Shown here piece after piece: positions 18,343 to 27,147 of a stretch of DNA of 36,610 bases. Source of the stretch: Geobacter sp. (GTDB lineage: Bacteria; Desulfobacterota; Desulfuromonadia; Geobacterales; Pseudopelobacteraceae); the NCBI GenBank assembly GCA_025360785.1, contig JANYBN010000155.1:1-36610 (forward strand), in the 5' to 3' direction. The notes under the pieces were generated by a model that was not told the DNA's origin, did not search any database, and saw only the letters and a program-made list of their open reading frames with translations. The position numbers and the translations under genes were made by a program. Position 1 is the stretch's first letter, and the number at the start of each line of letters is the position of its first letter.

Positions 18343-20415
18343 CTACATCATCCACTTTGCCAGCAATGGTACGATGAGCAGGGAAACAATGTTGATGATC
18401 TTGATCATCGGGTTGATTGCCGGTCCGGCAGTGTCCTTGTATGGATCGCCGACGGTATCGCCGGTAACGGCAGCCTTGTGGGCATCGCCGCCCTTGCCGC
18501 CATGGTGGCCGTCTTCGATGTACTTTTTGGCGTTATCCCATGCTCCGCCACCGGTGGTCATGGAGATGGCAACGAAGATACCTGTAACAATGGTGCCGAC
18601 GATTACGCCGCCCAGAGCCTTGGGACCGAGAGTGAAGCCTACTACAACCGGGGCCAGGATTGGAATCAGGCCGGGAATAACCATCTCTTTCAGAGCGGTC
18701 TTGGTGACGATATCGACGCAGGCGGCATAATCCGGCTTGCCGGTGCCTTCCATAATACCCTTGATCTCGCGGAATTGACGACGTACTTCGACAACAACTG
18801 CGCCGCCGGCTTTACCAACCGCTTCCATGCATTGGGCAGCGAAGTAGTAAGGGAGCATGCCGCCGATGAAGAGGCCGACAATGATGTACGGGTCGGAGAG
18901 GTCGAATTTGATGATCTCTTTTCCGGCAAGTTGCAGCGCGTGGTTCAATTCATCCACATAGGAGGTGAAGAGAATAACGGCAGCCAGACCGGCAGAACCG
19001 ATGGCATATCCCTTGGTGACCGCTTTAGTGGTGTTTCCGACAGCATCCAGAGGATCGGTTACGGCGCGCACAGAATCGTCCAGTTCAGCCATTTCGGCAA
19101 TGCCGCCGGCGTTGTCAGTGATCGGACCGTAGGCATCCATTGCAACGACAATACCGGTCAGTGAGAGCATCGATACTGCGGCGATGGCAATACCGTAGAC
19201 ACCGGCGCACTGGAAGGCAACGATGATGCCGGCGGCGATGACAATTACCGGGGCAGCGGTTGACTTCATGGAGACACCCAGGCCGGCGATGACATTGGTG
19301 CCGTGGCCGGTTGTGGATGCCTGGGCAATGTGCTGTACAGGGCCGTACTCAGTTGCAGTGTAATACTCGGTAATCCAGAAGATAGCACCGGTAACAACCA
19401 GGCCGACTATAGCCGAGATGAAGATGTTCATGGCACTGAAGGTTACGCCGGCAGCGTTGGTGAGCCCGGCGGGAAACATCTGTGCCGTGACGAAATAGAA
19501 GGCGATGCAGGCGAGCACGGCCGAAGCGATCAACCCTTTGTAAAGAGCCGACATGATTTTGCCGCTGGAGCCAAGCTTAACGAAATAGGTGCCGATGATG
19601 GAGGTAATGATCGATATGCCGCCCAGGATCAGCGGGTAGCTGACGGAAGCGGCATTGCCGGTAAAGGTGATGGCGCCCAGGAGCATGGCAGCAATCAGGG
19701 TTACGGCGTAGGTTTCAAAAAGGTCAGCGGCCATACCGGCGCAGTCGCCTACGTTGTCACCGACATTGTCGGCGATAACAGCAGGATTGCGGGGGTCATC
19801 TTCAGGAATACCGGCTTCAACCTTACCTACCAGGTCAGCACCGACATCGGCGCCCTTGGTGAAGATGCCGCCACCGAGACGGGCGAAGATGGAGATCAGC
19901 GAACCACCAAAACCGAGGCCTACCAACTGAGTGACAACGTCTTTAACCGGTGCTCCAGGCATGAGTTTCAAAAGGATCATGTAGTAACCGGCAACGCCGA
20001 GAAGACCGAGGCCAACCACCAGCATACCGGTGATGGCACCACCCTTGAACGCTACGTTGAGGGCTTTTGTGATGCCGCTTTTGGCGGCTTCAGTCGTACG
20101 CACATTGGCACGTACCGAGACAAACATCCCGATAAAACCGGTCAGGCCGGAAAAAAGTGCGCCAACCGCAAAACCGACCGCAGTCTTGGCTCCAAGAGTT
20201 GCAAACAGAGCGATGAACATGATTACACCAACCACAGCGATAATCGTGTACTGGCGTTTCATGTAGGCGCCGGCTCCTTCCTGAATCGCTGCGGCGATCT
20301 GTTTCATCCGGTCATTGCCCTGAGGCAAACCCAAAATCCAGCTTGCCGTAATCAGGCCGTAGGCTACGGCTGCTGCGGCACAGACTAAGGCAAAAACAAT
20401 TGCATACTGTTCCAT
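18343..20415 (-). CDS. hppA: Membrane-bound proton-translocating pyrophosphatase (K+-independent type)
   Basis: Integral-membrane pump that hydrolyses pyrophosphate and exports H+, saving energy from biosynthetic pyrophosphate. Seen: about 16 hydrophobic segments, the pyrophosphate-binding motif [11 protein letters not shown] at 190-200, DNVGDNVGD at 217-225 and a second acidic site [20 protein letters not shown] near 426-445. The segment [10 protein letters not shown] has Lys464 and Thr467 at the positions that decide potassium dependence. By established family rules, Lys there marks the K+-independent, H+-pumping subfamily. Length of 690 aa is normal. An AGGAGG ribosome binding site precedes the ATG. 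It is a single-gene unit with its own terminator. Confidence 0.96.
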   Translation of the reverse strand: MEQYAIVFALVCAAAAVAYGLITASWILGLPQGNDRMKQIAAAIQEGAGAYMKRQYTIIAVVGVIMFIALFATLGAKTAVGFAVGALFSGLTGFIGMFVSVRANVRTTEAAKSGITKALNVAFKGGAITGMLVVGLGLLGVAGYYMILLKLMPGAPVKDVVTQLVGLGFGGSLISIFARLGGGIFTKGADVGADLVGKVEAGIPEDDPRNPAVIADNVGDNVGDCAGMAADLFETYAVTLIAAMLLGAITFTGNAASVSYPLILGGISIITSIIGTYFVKLGSSGKIMSALYKGLIASAVLACIAFYFVTAQMFPAGLTNAAGVTFSAMNIFISAIVGLVVTGAIFWITEYYTATEYGPVQHIAQASTTGHGTNVIAGLGVSMKSTAAPVIVIAAGIIVAFQCAGVYGIAIAAVSMLSLTGIVVAMDAYGPITDNAGGIAEMAELDDSVRAVTDPLDAVGNTTKAVTKGYAIGSAGLAAVILFTSYVDELNHALQLAGKEIIKFDLSDPYIIVGLFIGGMLPYYFAAQCMEAVGKAGGAVVVEVRRQFREIKGIMEGTGKPDYAACVDIVTKTALKEMVIPGLIPILAPVVVGFTLGPKALGGVIVGTIVTGIFVAISMTTGGGAWDNAKKYIEDGHHGGKGGDAHKAAVTGDTVGDPYKDTAGPAINPMIKIINIVSLLIVPLLAKWMM

Positions 20416-20477
20416 TTTTTTACTTCCTCCTGTTTAAATATGAATAGCCAATCGGTGGCATTCTTGCTGTATGGCCC

Positions 20478-20513
20478 AAAAACGGTAGATAGTTAATGGA
20501 ATACGCCGTTTTT
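20478..20513. repeat. Inverted repeat upstream of hppA
   Basis: Eight-base arms AAAAACGG (20478-20485) and CCGTTTTT (20506-20513), 20 bases apart. On the minus strand a consensus TTGACA (20518-20513) overlaps the outer arm, but I find no good -10 at the right spacing. The repeat could be an operator over the hppA promoter or part of a leader hairpin. The rest of the 236-base divergent gap shows nothing else clear apart from the promoter listed next. Confidence 0.45.
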
Positions 20514-20584
20514 GTCAAGTGTAAATCCAGAGTTTTGCCATCACATTCATCGTAGTTGCCTTTTTAAACTGTAGTTACTGAAAC

Positions 20585-20613
20585 TTGTCAACTGAATTAA
20601 CACGTGATATATG
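20585..20613 (+). promoter_or_regulatory. Possible promoter of the YbgF-like lipoprotein gene
   Basis: TTGTCA (5 of 6 to the -35 consensus) and TATATG (4 of 6 to the -10 consensus), 17 bases apart. Transcription would start about 30 bases before the start codon. An AGGAG ribosome binding site lies downstream at 20636-20640. Confidence 0.4.
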
Positions 20614-20651
20614 TTCATTGTGATTATATTGACACAGGAGAATTAACCCAT

Positions 20652-21485
20652 ATGAACAATATGAAACTTATTGCGCTGTTGCTTGTGTCATCTCTGGCAG
20701 GATGCGCTTCACAGGGATCACTTGAGAATGTCCGTAATGATGTGGATTCAATTAAGACCCGTCTTTTTACCGTTGAAAGAGACCTTGCCAGCGTCCGCGA
20801 AGAATCAAAAGTAAGCGTCGGGGCAATCGAAAAGGGCTTCAAGGCTGACGTATCTGCCGTCCGAAAAATGTCGGCAGACATCCAGGCGACAATTGACAGC
20901 ACCAAGAGTGATATGCAGGCTCTGAACGGCAAACTTGACGACGCTACCCTTGCTGTTAAAAAACCTGCTGAAGACTTGGCTCGTTATCGCGAAGATGCCG
21001 ATAAACGTATCATCGCCCTGGAAGAACGTATTCTGAAACAACAGGCTGTAATTGATTCGCTCGCGAAAAAAATGGCCGATACAGCCAAGGCAAAAAAAGA
21101 TGAGGCTGCTTCTGCACCGGATTCGTTCTATTTGAAAGGGCTTGACTCGCTAAAAGCCGGTGATGTTGCTACTGCACGGGAACAGTTTACCAAATTCCTT
21201 GACCAGAACCCCAAACATGAGCTTGCAGCAAATGCTCACTACTGGATAGGTGAGACTTACTACAGTGAAAAAAACTATGAATCGGCAATCCTGTCTTATC
21301 AGGACGTCATCAAAAACTATCCCGGCAAGGAGAAAGTTGTTGCTGCCATGCTGAAACAGGCTATGGCCTTCAATGAGATCAAGGACTCCAAAAGCGCCAA
21401 ATATGTATTGAAGAAGCTGATAGAGGTTTTCCCGAAAAGTGAGGAAGCCAAGAAGGCCAAGGTTATGCTGAAGGAAATCAAGTAA
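20652..21485 (+). CDS. ybgF: YbgF/CpoB-like lipoprotein with coiled coil and TPR repeats
   Basis: Periplasmic, probably membrane-anchored protein of the type that works with Tol-Pal in coordinating envelope constriction. Seen: a lipoprotein signal with lipobox LAGC, ending at about Cys19; a long charged coiled coil (about 25-150); then a C-terminal block of tandem TPRs starting YLKGLDSLKAGDVATAREQF and containing AHYWIGETYYSEKNYESAI, the YbgF signature. The open frame begins at a GTG at 20604, but the ATG at 20652 restores a normal signal peptide and gives 277 aa. The lipobox is unlike E. coli CpoB, which is soluble. The gene stands alone, away from tol-pal, so the functional link is inferred. 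Confidence 0.82.
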   Translation: MNNMKLIALLLVSSLAGCASQGSLENVRNDVDSIKTRLFTVERDLASVREESKVSVGAIEKGFKADVSAVRKMSADIQATIDSTKSDMQALNGKLDDATLAVKKPAEDLARYREDADKRIIALEERILKQQAVIDSLAKKMADTAKAKKDEAASAPDSFYLKGLDSLKAGDVATAREQFTKFLDQNPKHELAANAHYWIGETYYSEKNYESAILSYQDVIKNYPGKEKVVAAMLKQAMAFNEIKDSKSAKYVLKKLIEVFPKSEEAKKAKVMLKEIK

Positions 21486-21506
21486 GCATAATCTGCGACT
21501 ATATGT

Positions 21507-21543
21507 AAAAAAGGGCGGCACCGAATTCGGGCCGCCCTTTTTT
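21507..21543. terminator. Bidirectional rho-independent terminator
   Basis: Arms of 13 bases (21507-21519 with 21531-21543), A-run then GGGCGGC on one side and GCCGCCC then T-run on the other, with an 11-base loop that contains CCGAATTCGG. It works on paper in both directions and lies between the convergent YbgF-like gene and hisB. Confidence 0.93.
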
Positions 21544-21567
21544 TGTAGTGTATAAAGTGTGCTTAAA

Positions 21568-22158
21568 TCACAGGACCCCTTTTGTTGACATGACGCCTTC
21601 CACGCGGGGGTCAAGCTGGCTGGCTGTGTCCATAGCCCGGGCAAACGCCTTGAAGCAGGCCTCAATGATGTGGTGAACGTTATCGCCGTACATGACGTTG
21701 ATATGCAGGTTAAGGCCGCAGTGGTTGACAAATGCCTGGAAAAACTCCCGCGCCAGTTCTACATCGAACTCGCCGATCTTAACTTTAGGCAGGTTGACAT
21801 GATACACCAGATATGGTCTTCCGGAGATGTCCACGGCCACGCTGGCTAATGTTTCATCCATCGGAACGGTAGCCTGGCCATAGCGGCGGATTCCTTTTTT
21901 CTCTCCCAGCGCCTGCTTGAAGGCCTCGCCTAAAACTATCCCGATATCTTCGACCGTATGGTGAAAGTCAATATCGATGTCACCATTCGCCTCTACGTCA
22001 AGATCAAAAAGACCATGGCGGGCAAAAAGATTAAGCATGTGGTCGAGAAACGGCACCGACGTACAGATGGCCGCATTCCCCGAGCCATCAATTGTGAGAG
22101 ACAGCTTTATTCTGGTTTCTTTTGTGATTCGTTCAATTGTCGCTGTGCGGCTCATCAT
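21568..22158 (-). CDS. hisB: Imidazoleglycerol-phosphate dehydratase HisB
   Basis: Cytoplasmic Mn-dependent dehydratase of histidine synthesis, converting imidazole glycerol phosphate to imidazole acetol phosphate. Seen: the metal-binding motifs [30 protein letters not shown] and the C-terminal [15 protein letters not shown]. Monofunctional form of 196 aa, without the phosphatase domain of E. coli HisB, so histidinol phosphatase must be encoded elsewhere. A GAGGAG site lies 5 bases before the ATG, and the start overlaps the end of the zinc-ribbon gene by 26 bases. It is the last gene of the murA-his unit, before the bidirectional terminator. Confidence 0.97.
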   Translation of the reverse strand: MMSRTATIERITKETRIKLSLTIDGSGNAAICTSVPFLDHMLNLFARHGLFDLDVEANGDIDIDFHHTVEDIGIVLGEAFKQALGEKKGIRRYGQATVPMDETLASVAVDISGRPYLVYHVNLPKVKIGEFDVELAREFFQAFVNHCGLNLHINVMYGDNVHHIIEACFKAFARAMDTASQLDPRVEGVMSTKGVL

Positions 22159-22573
22159 GACACTCCTCAGTCAATTTTTGTTTCAGCAGGGCGAATTTGC
22201 TCAGGGGGCTGCCATGAACCAGAGTCGCTTTTTTCTTGTCGTCATCCCACAATGAGATATATCCCTTCCAGCCCTTGTCGGAAAGGAGTTCCATAAGCGT
22301 GTTGAGCACTTCGACTGCCGGGGGGGCGTGAAAGGCATTGTAGCCACAGTACCCACCCGGAGGGAGCAGGCGGAACGCACCATAACCTTTGGCAACATTG
22401 CGGGTGACTACTTCGGGTTCGCCGCTTTCCCAGTCAATCTCTTCGTAGGCGGTCCAGCCGCAGACCGGGCACATGATGCGGCGCGCACTGTTTTTACCCC
22501 AGCTCTCGGTATCTACTCGGGCATAAATGAAGCCGCACTGTCCGCAATGCTCGTACATATCTCTGAGGGGCAT
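22133..22573 (-). CDS. Small zinc-ribbon protein of unknown function
   Basis: I do not recognise this 146 aa protein. Seen: two Cys pairs near the N terminus, CGQCG at about 10-14 and CPVCG at about 35-39, which look like one zinc ribbon. They are followed by a Trp/Tyr-rich stretch ([18 protein letters not shown]), a Gly/Pro-rich [17 protein letters not shown] segment and a charged C-terminal helix. No signal peptide or membrane helix. It has an AAAGGA ribosome binding site, starts 10 bases after hisC and overlaps hisB by 26 bases, so it is translated from the his message. Possible roles are a regulator or assembly factor tied to histidine synthesis, or an unrelated passenger; neither is shown by the sequence. 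Confidence 0.8.
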   Translation of the reverse strand: MPLRDMYEHCGQCGFIYARVDTESWGKNSARRIMCPVCGWTAYEEIDWESGEPEVVTRNVAKGYGAFRLLPPGGYCGYNAFHAPPAVEVLNTLMELLSDKGWKGYISLWDDDKKKATLVHGSPLSKFALLKQKLTEECHDEPHSDN

Positions 22574-22583
22574 GTAAAATCCT

Positions 22584-23636
22584 TTAGCCGATTTTATTAA
22601 TAGCAGCCAGTGTTGTTTCCATTTCTTTTCTCGTCCCGATAGAAATTCTTAGACCATGGGCCAGCAGCGGATCGGAAAGCAGGCGTACCAGAATATTGCG
22701 TTCGAACAGGCCGTCATACACCCGTTTACCGTTTTTGTCCGGCGGCGAGGCAAACACGAAGTTTCCCTGTGATGGCACTACGCTATAGCCGATTGCGTTC
22801 AGCTCCATGGTAAACCATTCGCGGGTCTCGATGATCTTGCGGCAGGATTCACGGAAGTAGGTCTGGTCCTGCAGGGCGGCAACGCACGCAGCCTGGGCCA
22901 GCCGATCAAGGTTGTAGTGATCACGGATCTTGTCGAGTGCGGCAATAATCTCAGGGCGGGCAATTGCCAGCCCGAGGCGCATACCGGCCAGGGCGTAGCT
23001 TTTAGAAAAAGTGCGGGTGACGACAACATTATCGTACTTTTTAACCAGTTGGAGCGCGTTCTGATCGGCAAAGTCGGCATAGGCCTCATCAATCACCAGC
23101 AGTCCCGCGCAGTTTCGGGCCAGCTCCTCGATGTAATCCAGCGGAAATGCGAAGCCGAGCGGCGAGTTGGGGGTCGTCAGGAAGAATATCTTGCCGTTGT
23201 AATACTCGGGGAACGCTTCTACCTTGTAGGAATCGGTAAGGCCGTAGGTGCAGACAGCCGCTCCCTGGATCTCAGCCAGCGTCGAGTAATAGGAGTAGGA
23301 GGGATGGACATAGCCGACATCCTGCCCCTCTCCGGCACAGGCCCTGATCAGGTTGTTAAGTACTTCATCGGAGCCGTTGGCCATGATGATCCAGGAGGGA
23401 TCGAAGCCGTACAGTTCTCCTGCAACTTCGCGCAATCTCTGGCTGGAGGCGCTCGGATAGGTACGCAGCGAGGCTCCGTCACTTCCCAGTTCGGCCAGAA
23501 TCGCTTCGACAACTTTAGTGGAAGGGGGATAGGGGTTTTCGTTGGTATTGAGTTTGATCCATGATGCCACGTCATCCGGTTGAAAACCGGGGACATAGCC
23601 TTTCATAGAAGCGATGTTTGGTCTAAGGTACGTCAC
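22584..23636 (-). CDS. hisC: Histidinol-phosphate aminotransferase HisC
   Basis: PLP-dependent aminotransferase converting imidazole acetol phosphate to histidinol phosphate with glutamate. Seen: [11 protein letters not shown] near the N terminus, [17 protein letters not shown] and the PLP-lysine motif [14 protein letters not shown] with Lys212. Length of 350 aa is normal. The start is GTG, 1 base after the hisD stop, with a GGAGA ribosome binding site; no in-frame ATG lies nearby upstream. Part of the murA-hisG-hisD-hisC-hisB unit. Confidence 0.96.
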   Translation of the reverse strand: MTYLRPNIASMKGYVPGFQPDDVASWIKLNTNENPYPPSTKVVEAILAELGSDGASLRTYPSASSQRLREVAGELYGFDPSWIIMANGSDEVLNNLIRACAGEGQDVGYVHPSYSYYSTLAEIQGAAVCTYGLTDSYKVEAFPEYYNGKIFFLTTPNSPLGFAFPLDYIEELARNCAGLLVIDEAYADFADQNALQLVKKYDNVVVTRTFSKSYALAGMRLGLAIARPEIIAALDKIRDHYNLDRLAQAACVAALQDQTYFRESCRKIIETREWFTMELNAIGYSVVPSQGNFVFASPPDKNGKRVYDGLFERNILVRLLSDPLLAHGLRISIGTRKEMETTLAAINKIG

Positions 23637-23637
23637 A

Positions 23638-24930
23638 TTAATTCTCCAATCTAATACTTACAGATCGTCCATGTGCTTCCAGCCCTTCCAGTTCGGCGAT
23701 TCTGACAATGTCATTGCCTAATCGCTGCAGCCCGCCCTTTGAAAAATAGACGATCGACGACTTTTTGACAAAATCATCAACCGAGAGCGGGGAGAAGAAG
23801 CGGGATGTGCCGCTGGTCGGCAGGGTGTGGTTCGGCCCAGCCAGATAATCTCCTGCCGCCTCCGGGGTCCAGTGTCCCATGAAAATCGCACCGGCGTTGG
23901 TGATCTGCGACAATATTGCAAACGGATCGGCAACCGCCAGTTCCAGATGCTCCGGAGCGATGCGGTTCGAGAACGCAATCACCTCATCCAGCGTATCAGC
24001 GATAATAATCGCCCCGTACTTTTCCCATGAAGCGCGGGCGATTGCTTCGCGTGAAAGCGATGCCAGCTGGAGCTCCACCGCGGCAGCCACCTTTTCGGCA
24101 AAGGTGCGGTCGGTCGTTATCAGAATCGATGACGCAAGTTCATCATGTTCGGCTTGAGAGAGGAGATCTGCGGCGATGTGGACCGGATTGCCGCTGCCGT
24201 CATTGATCACCAGAATCTCGCTCGGTCCGGCGATCATATCGATGCCGACCTGGCCGAACACCAGCTTCTTGGCGGTGGCAACATAAATGTTGCCAGGTCC
24301 TGTGATCTTGTCAACCTGCGGGATTGTTGCCGTGCCGTAGGCAAGCGCCGCAACGGCCTGCGCACCGCCGATCCGGAAGATGCGGTCAACGCCGGACAGG
24401 CTGGCGGCCACGAGAACATGAGGACTGATCTCGCCACCGGGTGATGGCGCTACCATGATGATTTCGCCTACCCCTGCCACGCGAGCCGGTACTGCGTTCA
24501 TAATGACACTGGAGGGGTAGCTGGCCTTGCCACCCGGAACGTAGATGCCGACCCGCGACAGCGGCGTAACCTTCTGCCCCAGCATGATGTCAGGCTCTTC
24601 AGTGGAAATCCAGGTCTGCTGCTTTTGCTTCTCGTGGAACCTGGTAACACGGGTGACAGCCAGGCGGAGTGCAGCGATTTCATCATCAGAAACCTGGGCA
24701 AAGGCCGCTTCGATTTCCGCTGGGGTAACCTCCAACTGCTGAACAGATACGGCTTCCAGTCGATCAAATCTGCGTGTCAGTTCCAGCACCGCGTCATCAC
24801 CGCGCAGGCGGACATCGGAAATTATATCAAGCACGACCTGCTCAACTTCGCGGCCGCTCTCTTCACCGCGTGAAAGAATAGCGTCAAACTTTTGAGCGAA
24901 ACCTGAATCATTGATGTCGATAAAAAGCAT
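23638..24930 (-). CDS. hisD: Histidinol dehydrogenase HisD
   Basis: Zinc- and NAD-dependent enzyme for the last two steps of histidine synthesis, oxidising histidinol to histidine. Seen: [61 protein letters not shown], the RIAPEHLEL motif with the catalytic Glu-His pair, and [10 protein letters not shown]. Length of 430 aa is typical. It starts 12 bases after hisG and ends 1 base before the hisC start. Confidence 0.97.
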   Translation of the reverse strand: MLFIDINDSGFAQKFDAILSRGEESGREVEQVVLDIISDVRLRGDDAVLELTRRFDRLEAVSVQQLEVTPAEIEAAFAQVSDDEIAALRLAVTRVTRFHEKQKQQTWISTEEPDIMLGQKVTPLSRVGIYVPGGKASYPSSVIMNAVPARVAGVGEIIMVAPSPGGEISPHVLVAASLSGVDRIFRIGGAQAVAALAYGTATIPQVDKITGPGNIYVATAKKLVFGQVGIDMIAGPSEILVINDGSGNPVHIAADLLSQAEHDELASSILITTDRTFAEKVAAAVELQLASLSREAIARASWEKYGAIIIADTLDEVIAFSNRIAPEHLELAVADPFAILSQITNAGAIFMGHWTPEAAGDYLAGPNHTLPTSGTSRFFSPLSVDDFVKKSSIVYFSKGGLQRLGNDIVRIAELEGLEAHGRSVSIRLEN

Positions 24931-24942
24931 ACTCTACCTTGC

Positions 24943-25590
24943 TCAGTGCGACTGAAGCAACTGCTCCAATCCCTGGATGATTTGTGAAATACGGTCGTTT
25001 TTTGTTTTCAGGCTGGCCCGGTTAACGATCAGGCGCGTGGTGATCTCGGCAATGGTTTCGACCTCGACCAGGCCGTTCTGACGCATCGTTTCGCCGGTGG
25101 AAACCAGATCGACGATCCTGTCTGAGAGGCCGACCAGCGGCGCCAGTTCTATTGAACCATAGAGCTTGATGATCTCGACCTGCACCCCTTTGGCGGCAAA
25201 ATAGTTTTCGGTCACATGCGGGTATTTGGTGGCGATGCGGATATGCGACCAGTACGAGGGATCGTCCACTTTTGCCAGGTCGGCCGGCTCGGCGACCATC
25301 ATGCGGCAGTAGCCGAATTTGAGGTCGAGCGGTTCATAGACATCCTTGCACTGTTCCATCAGCGTGTCCTTGCCGACGATGCCGAGGTCGGCGCTGCCAT
25401 ATTCCACGTAGGTCGGAACGTCGGTAGCCCGCACAATCATATAGCGCATACGCTGTTCCTTGTTTTCAAAGATCAGCTTGCGGGAATCGGAGAGCAGTTC
25501 ACGGCAGTCGATGCCGATCTTCCCGAACATCTCGACCGATTCTTCCAGGATGCGCCCCTTAGGGATAGCAATGGTAATCCAGTCATTCAT
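24943..25590 (-). CDS. hisG: ATP phosphoribosyltransferase HisG, short form
   Basis: First enzyme of histidine synthesis, joining ATP and PRPP, and the usual target of histidine feedback. Seen: [16 protein letters not shown] at the N terminus, [16 protein letters not shown], and the PRPP-binding loop ending [14 protein letters not shown]. At 215 aa it lacks the C-terminal ACT-like regulatory domain, so it belongs to the short form that needs the HisRS-like partner HisZ, which is not in this window. Its ATG overlaps the murA stop in ATGA. Confidence 0.97.
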   Translation of the reverse strand: MNDWITIAIPKGRILEESVEMFGKIGIDCRELLSDSRKLIFENKEQRMRYMIVRATDVPTYVEYGSADLGIVGKDTLMEQCKDVYEPLDLKFGYCRMMVAEPADLAKVDDPSYWSHIRIATKYPHVTENYFAAKGVQVEIIKLYGSIELAPLVGLSDRIVDLVSTGETMRQNGLVEVETIAEITTRLIVNRASLKTKNDRISQIIQGLEQLLQSH

Positions 25591-26840
25591 TCTTTAACTC
25601 TCACGATATCCGCACCGAGTGCGGCAAATTTTTTCTCGATAGAATCATAGCCGCGGTCCAGGTGGTAGATTCGTGATACTTCAGTCGTGCCGTCGGCAGC
25701 CAGTCCGGCCAGGATCAACGATGCCGAGGCCCGCAGGTCGGTGGCCATAACCGGAGCGCCTGACAGGGCTTTGATGCCCTTGATCGTAGCCGTGCTTCCT
25801 TCAACCGTGATGTCGGCACCGAAACGCTGCAGCTCGGATACGTGCATGAAGCGGTTTTCAAAGATATTTTCCGAGATAACGCTGGCCCCATCTGCCACGC
25901 ACATCATGGCCATGAACTGGGCCTGCATGTCGGTAGGAAATCCGGGGTAGGGGCGGGTTTTAATGTTGACGCTTTTGACCCTCTTAGGCCCTTTGACCCT
26001 CACAACGCCGTCACGGCTGGTGATTTCAACCCCTGCATCCTGCATCTTGAACGCCAGCGCATCGAGATGTTCCAGCTTCATGCGGTGAATGCGAATATCT
26101 CCGCCGGTCATCGCCGCTGCTATCATAAAAGTCCCGGCTTCGATACGGTCCGGCATGACCTCGTAATTGGCCGCCGACAGTTCGGTCACGCCCTGAATCC
26201 TGATGGTATCGGTGCCGGCCCCCTCGATCTTGGCGCCCATGCGGTTCAGATACAGGGCCAGGTCTACGATTTCAGGTTCGCGGGCAGCATTCTCAAGCAG
26301 GGTTTCACCTTTCGCTGTTGCGGCGGCCATCATCAGATGCTCCGTGCCGCCGACGGTTGATACGTCAAAGTTGATGCGGGAGCCTTTGAGGCGTCGGCAC
26401 TTTGCTTCAACATAGCCATGTTCAAGTGTTATTTCGGCGCCAAGCGCCTGCAGTCCTTTCAGATGCAGATTGATCGGGCGTGCTCCGATCGCGCAGCCGC
26501 CCGGTAACGAGACCCGCGCCTTGCCGAAGCGGGCCAGAAGGGGGCCCAAAACAAGAACCGAGGCTCGCATGGTTTTGACCAGATCGTAAGTTGCCTCATG
26601 GCTGTTGATGTTTGTTGTGTCGATTTTGACTACGTTGCCGTTGCCATCGACCTGCGCGCCGAGTGATTCCAACACTTTGATGGTGGTATTGATGTCACGC
26701 AAAAACGGCACATTGCTGATCTGGTTGATTCCGGGGGCTAGAATGGTCGCAACAAAAATCGGGAGTGAGGCGTTCTTGGAGCCGCTGATCGTTACGTCAC
26801 CCTTTAGTTTTTTTCCGCCTTTGATGATGAGTTTGTCCAA
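25587..26840 (-). CDS. murA: UDP-N-acetylglucosamine 1-carboxyvinyltransferase MurA
   Basis: Cytoplasmic enzyme for the first committed step of peptidoglycan synthesis, transferring enolpyruvate from PEP to UDP-GlcNAc. Seen: GSKNASLP with Lys22, the PEP loop [14 protein letters not shown] with catalytic Cys116 (so the fosfomycin-sensitive Cys form), and [18 protein letters not shown]. Length of 417 aa is normal. The start is TTG, preceded by an AGAGGAG site at good spacing and with no ATG in reach, which may lower its expression. First gene of the murA-his unit. Confidence 0.97.
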   Translation of the reverse strand: MDKLIIKGGKKLKGDVTISGSKNASLPIFVATILAPGINQISNVPFLRDINTTIKVLESLGAQVDGNGNVVKIDTTNINSHEATYDLVKTMRASVLVLGPLLARFGKARVSLPGGCAIGARPINLHLKGLQALGAEITLEHGYVEAKCRRLKGSRINFDVSTVGGTEHLMMAAATAKGETLLENAAREPEIVDLALYLNRMGAKIEGAGTDTIRIQGVTELSAANYEVMPDRIEAGTFMIAAAMTGGDIRIHRMKLEHLDALAFKMQDAGVEITSRDGVVRVKGPKRVKSVNIKTRPYPGFPTDMQAQFMAMMCVADGASVISENIFENRFMHVSELQRFGADITVEGSTATIKGIKALSGAPVMATDLRASASLILAGLAADGTTEVSRIYHLDRGYDSIEKKFAALGADIVRVKE

Positions 26841-27147
26841 TCAAATGCTCCTCTTATACCTGTTGAAATTCCGTCATATTACTGTATGGGCAGGCTCTTG
26901 TCCAAAGAAAAGTTGGCTGAAACGTTCAGAACTTTCTTGCCCATGGTAAACGGAATAAGTGCATTAACGATGTTGTTTTTAGCAAAGAAACGCTGTGGAA
27001 ACCTTGTGCTTACTAACAAAAACAGTTCGGAGGGTGCTTCAGCGAGATAATTATTGGGCATAAAATATTGATATAAGTAATTCTCTATAACTGTGTTATT
27101 GTCGCGACGAATGTTTTTCAATGCTCCGACTTTATGCAGGTTCATGT
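26841..27147. other. 307-base divergent gap between murA and the hybrid kinase
   Basis: AT-rich non-coding stretch between two outward-reading units. It holds a weak murA promoter candidate on the minus strand (TTGGAC at 26905-26900 and TAATAT at 26881-26876, 18 bases apart) and the first copy of a 32-base direct repeat (26947-26978). An 88-codon minus-strand frame covers most of it but has no ribosome binding site and no recognisable family. No kinase promoter could be placed with confidence. Confidence 0.6.
26947..26978 (+). repeat. Direct repeat copy A (partner at 31409-31440)
   Basis: A 32-base segment matching 31409-31440 at 28 of 32 positions in the same orientation; all four differences are transitions. 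Similarity stops abruptly on both sides. It lies 170 bases before the hybrid kinase start codon. Confidence 0.8.

Noticed and set aside
18331-20388. Long open frames on the + strand across hppA (277 and 361 codons)
   Set aside because: They are antisense to a fully conserved pyrophosphatase gene and show low-complexity D/G/N-rich sequence with no family features.
26879-27145. 88-codon minus-strand frame between murA and the hybrid kinase
   Set aside because: No ribosome binding site and no recognisable domain; its only interesting part is the direct repeat, reported separately.
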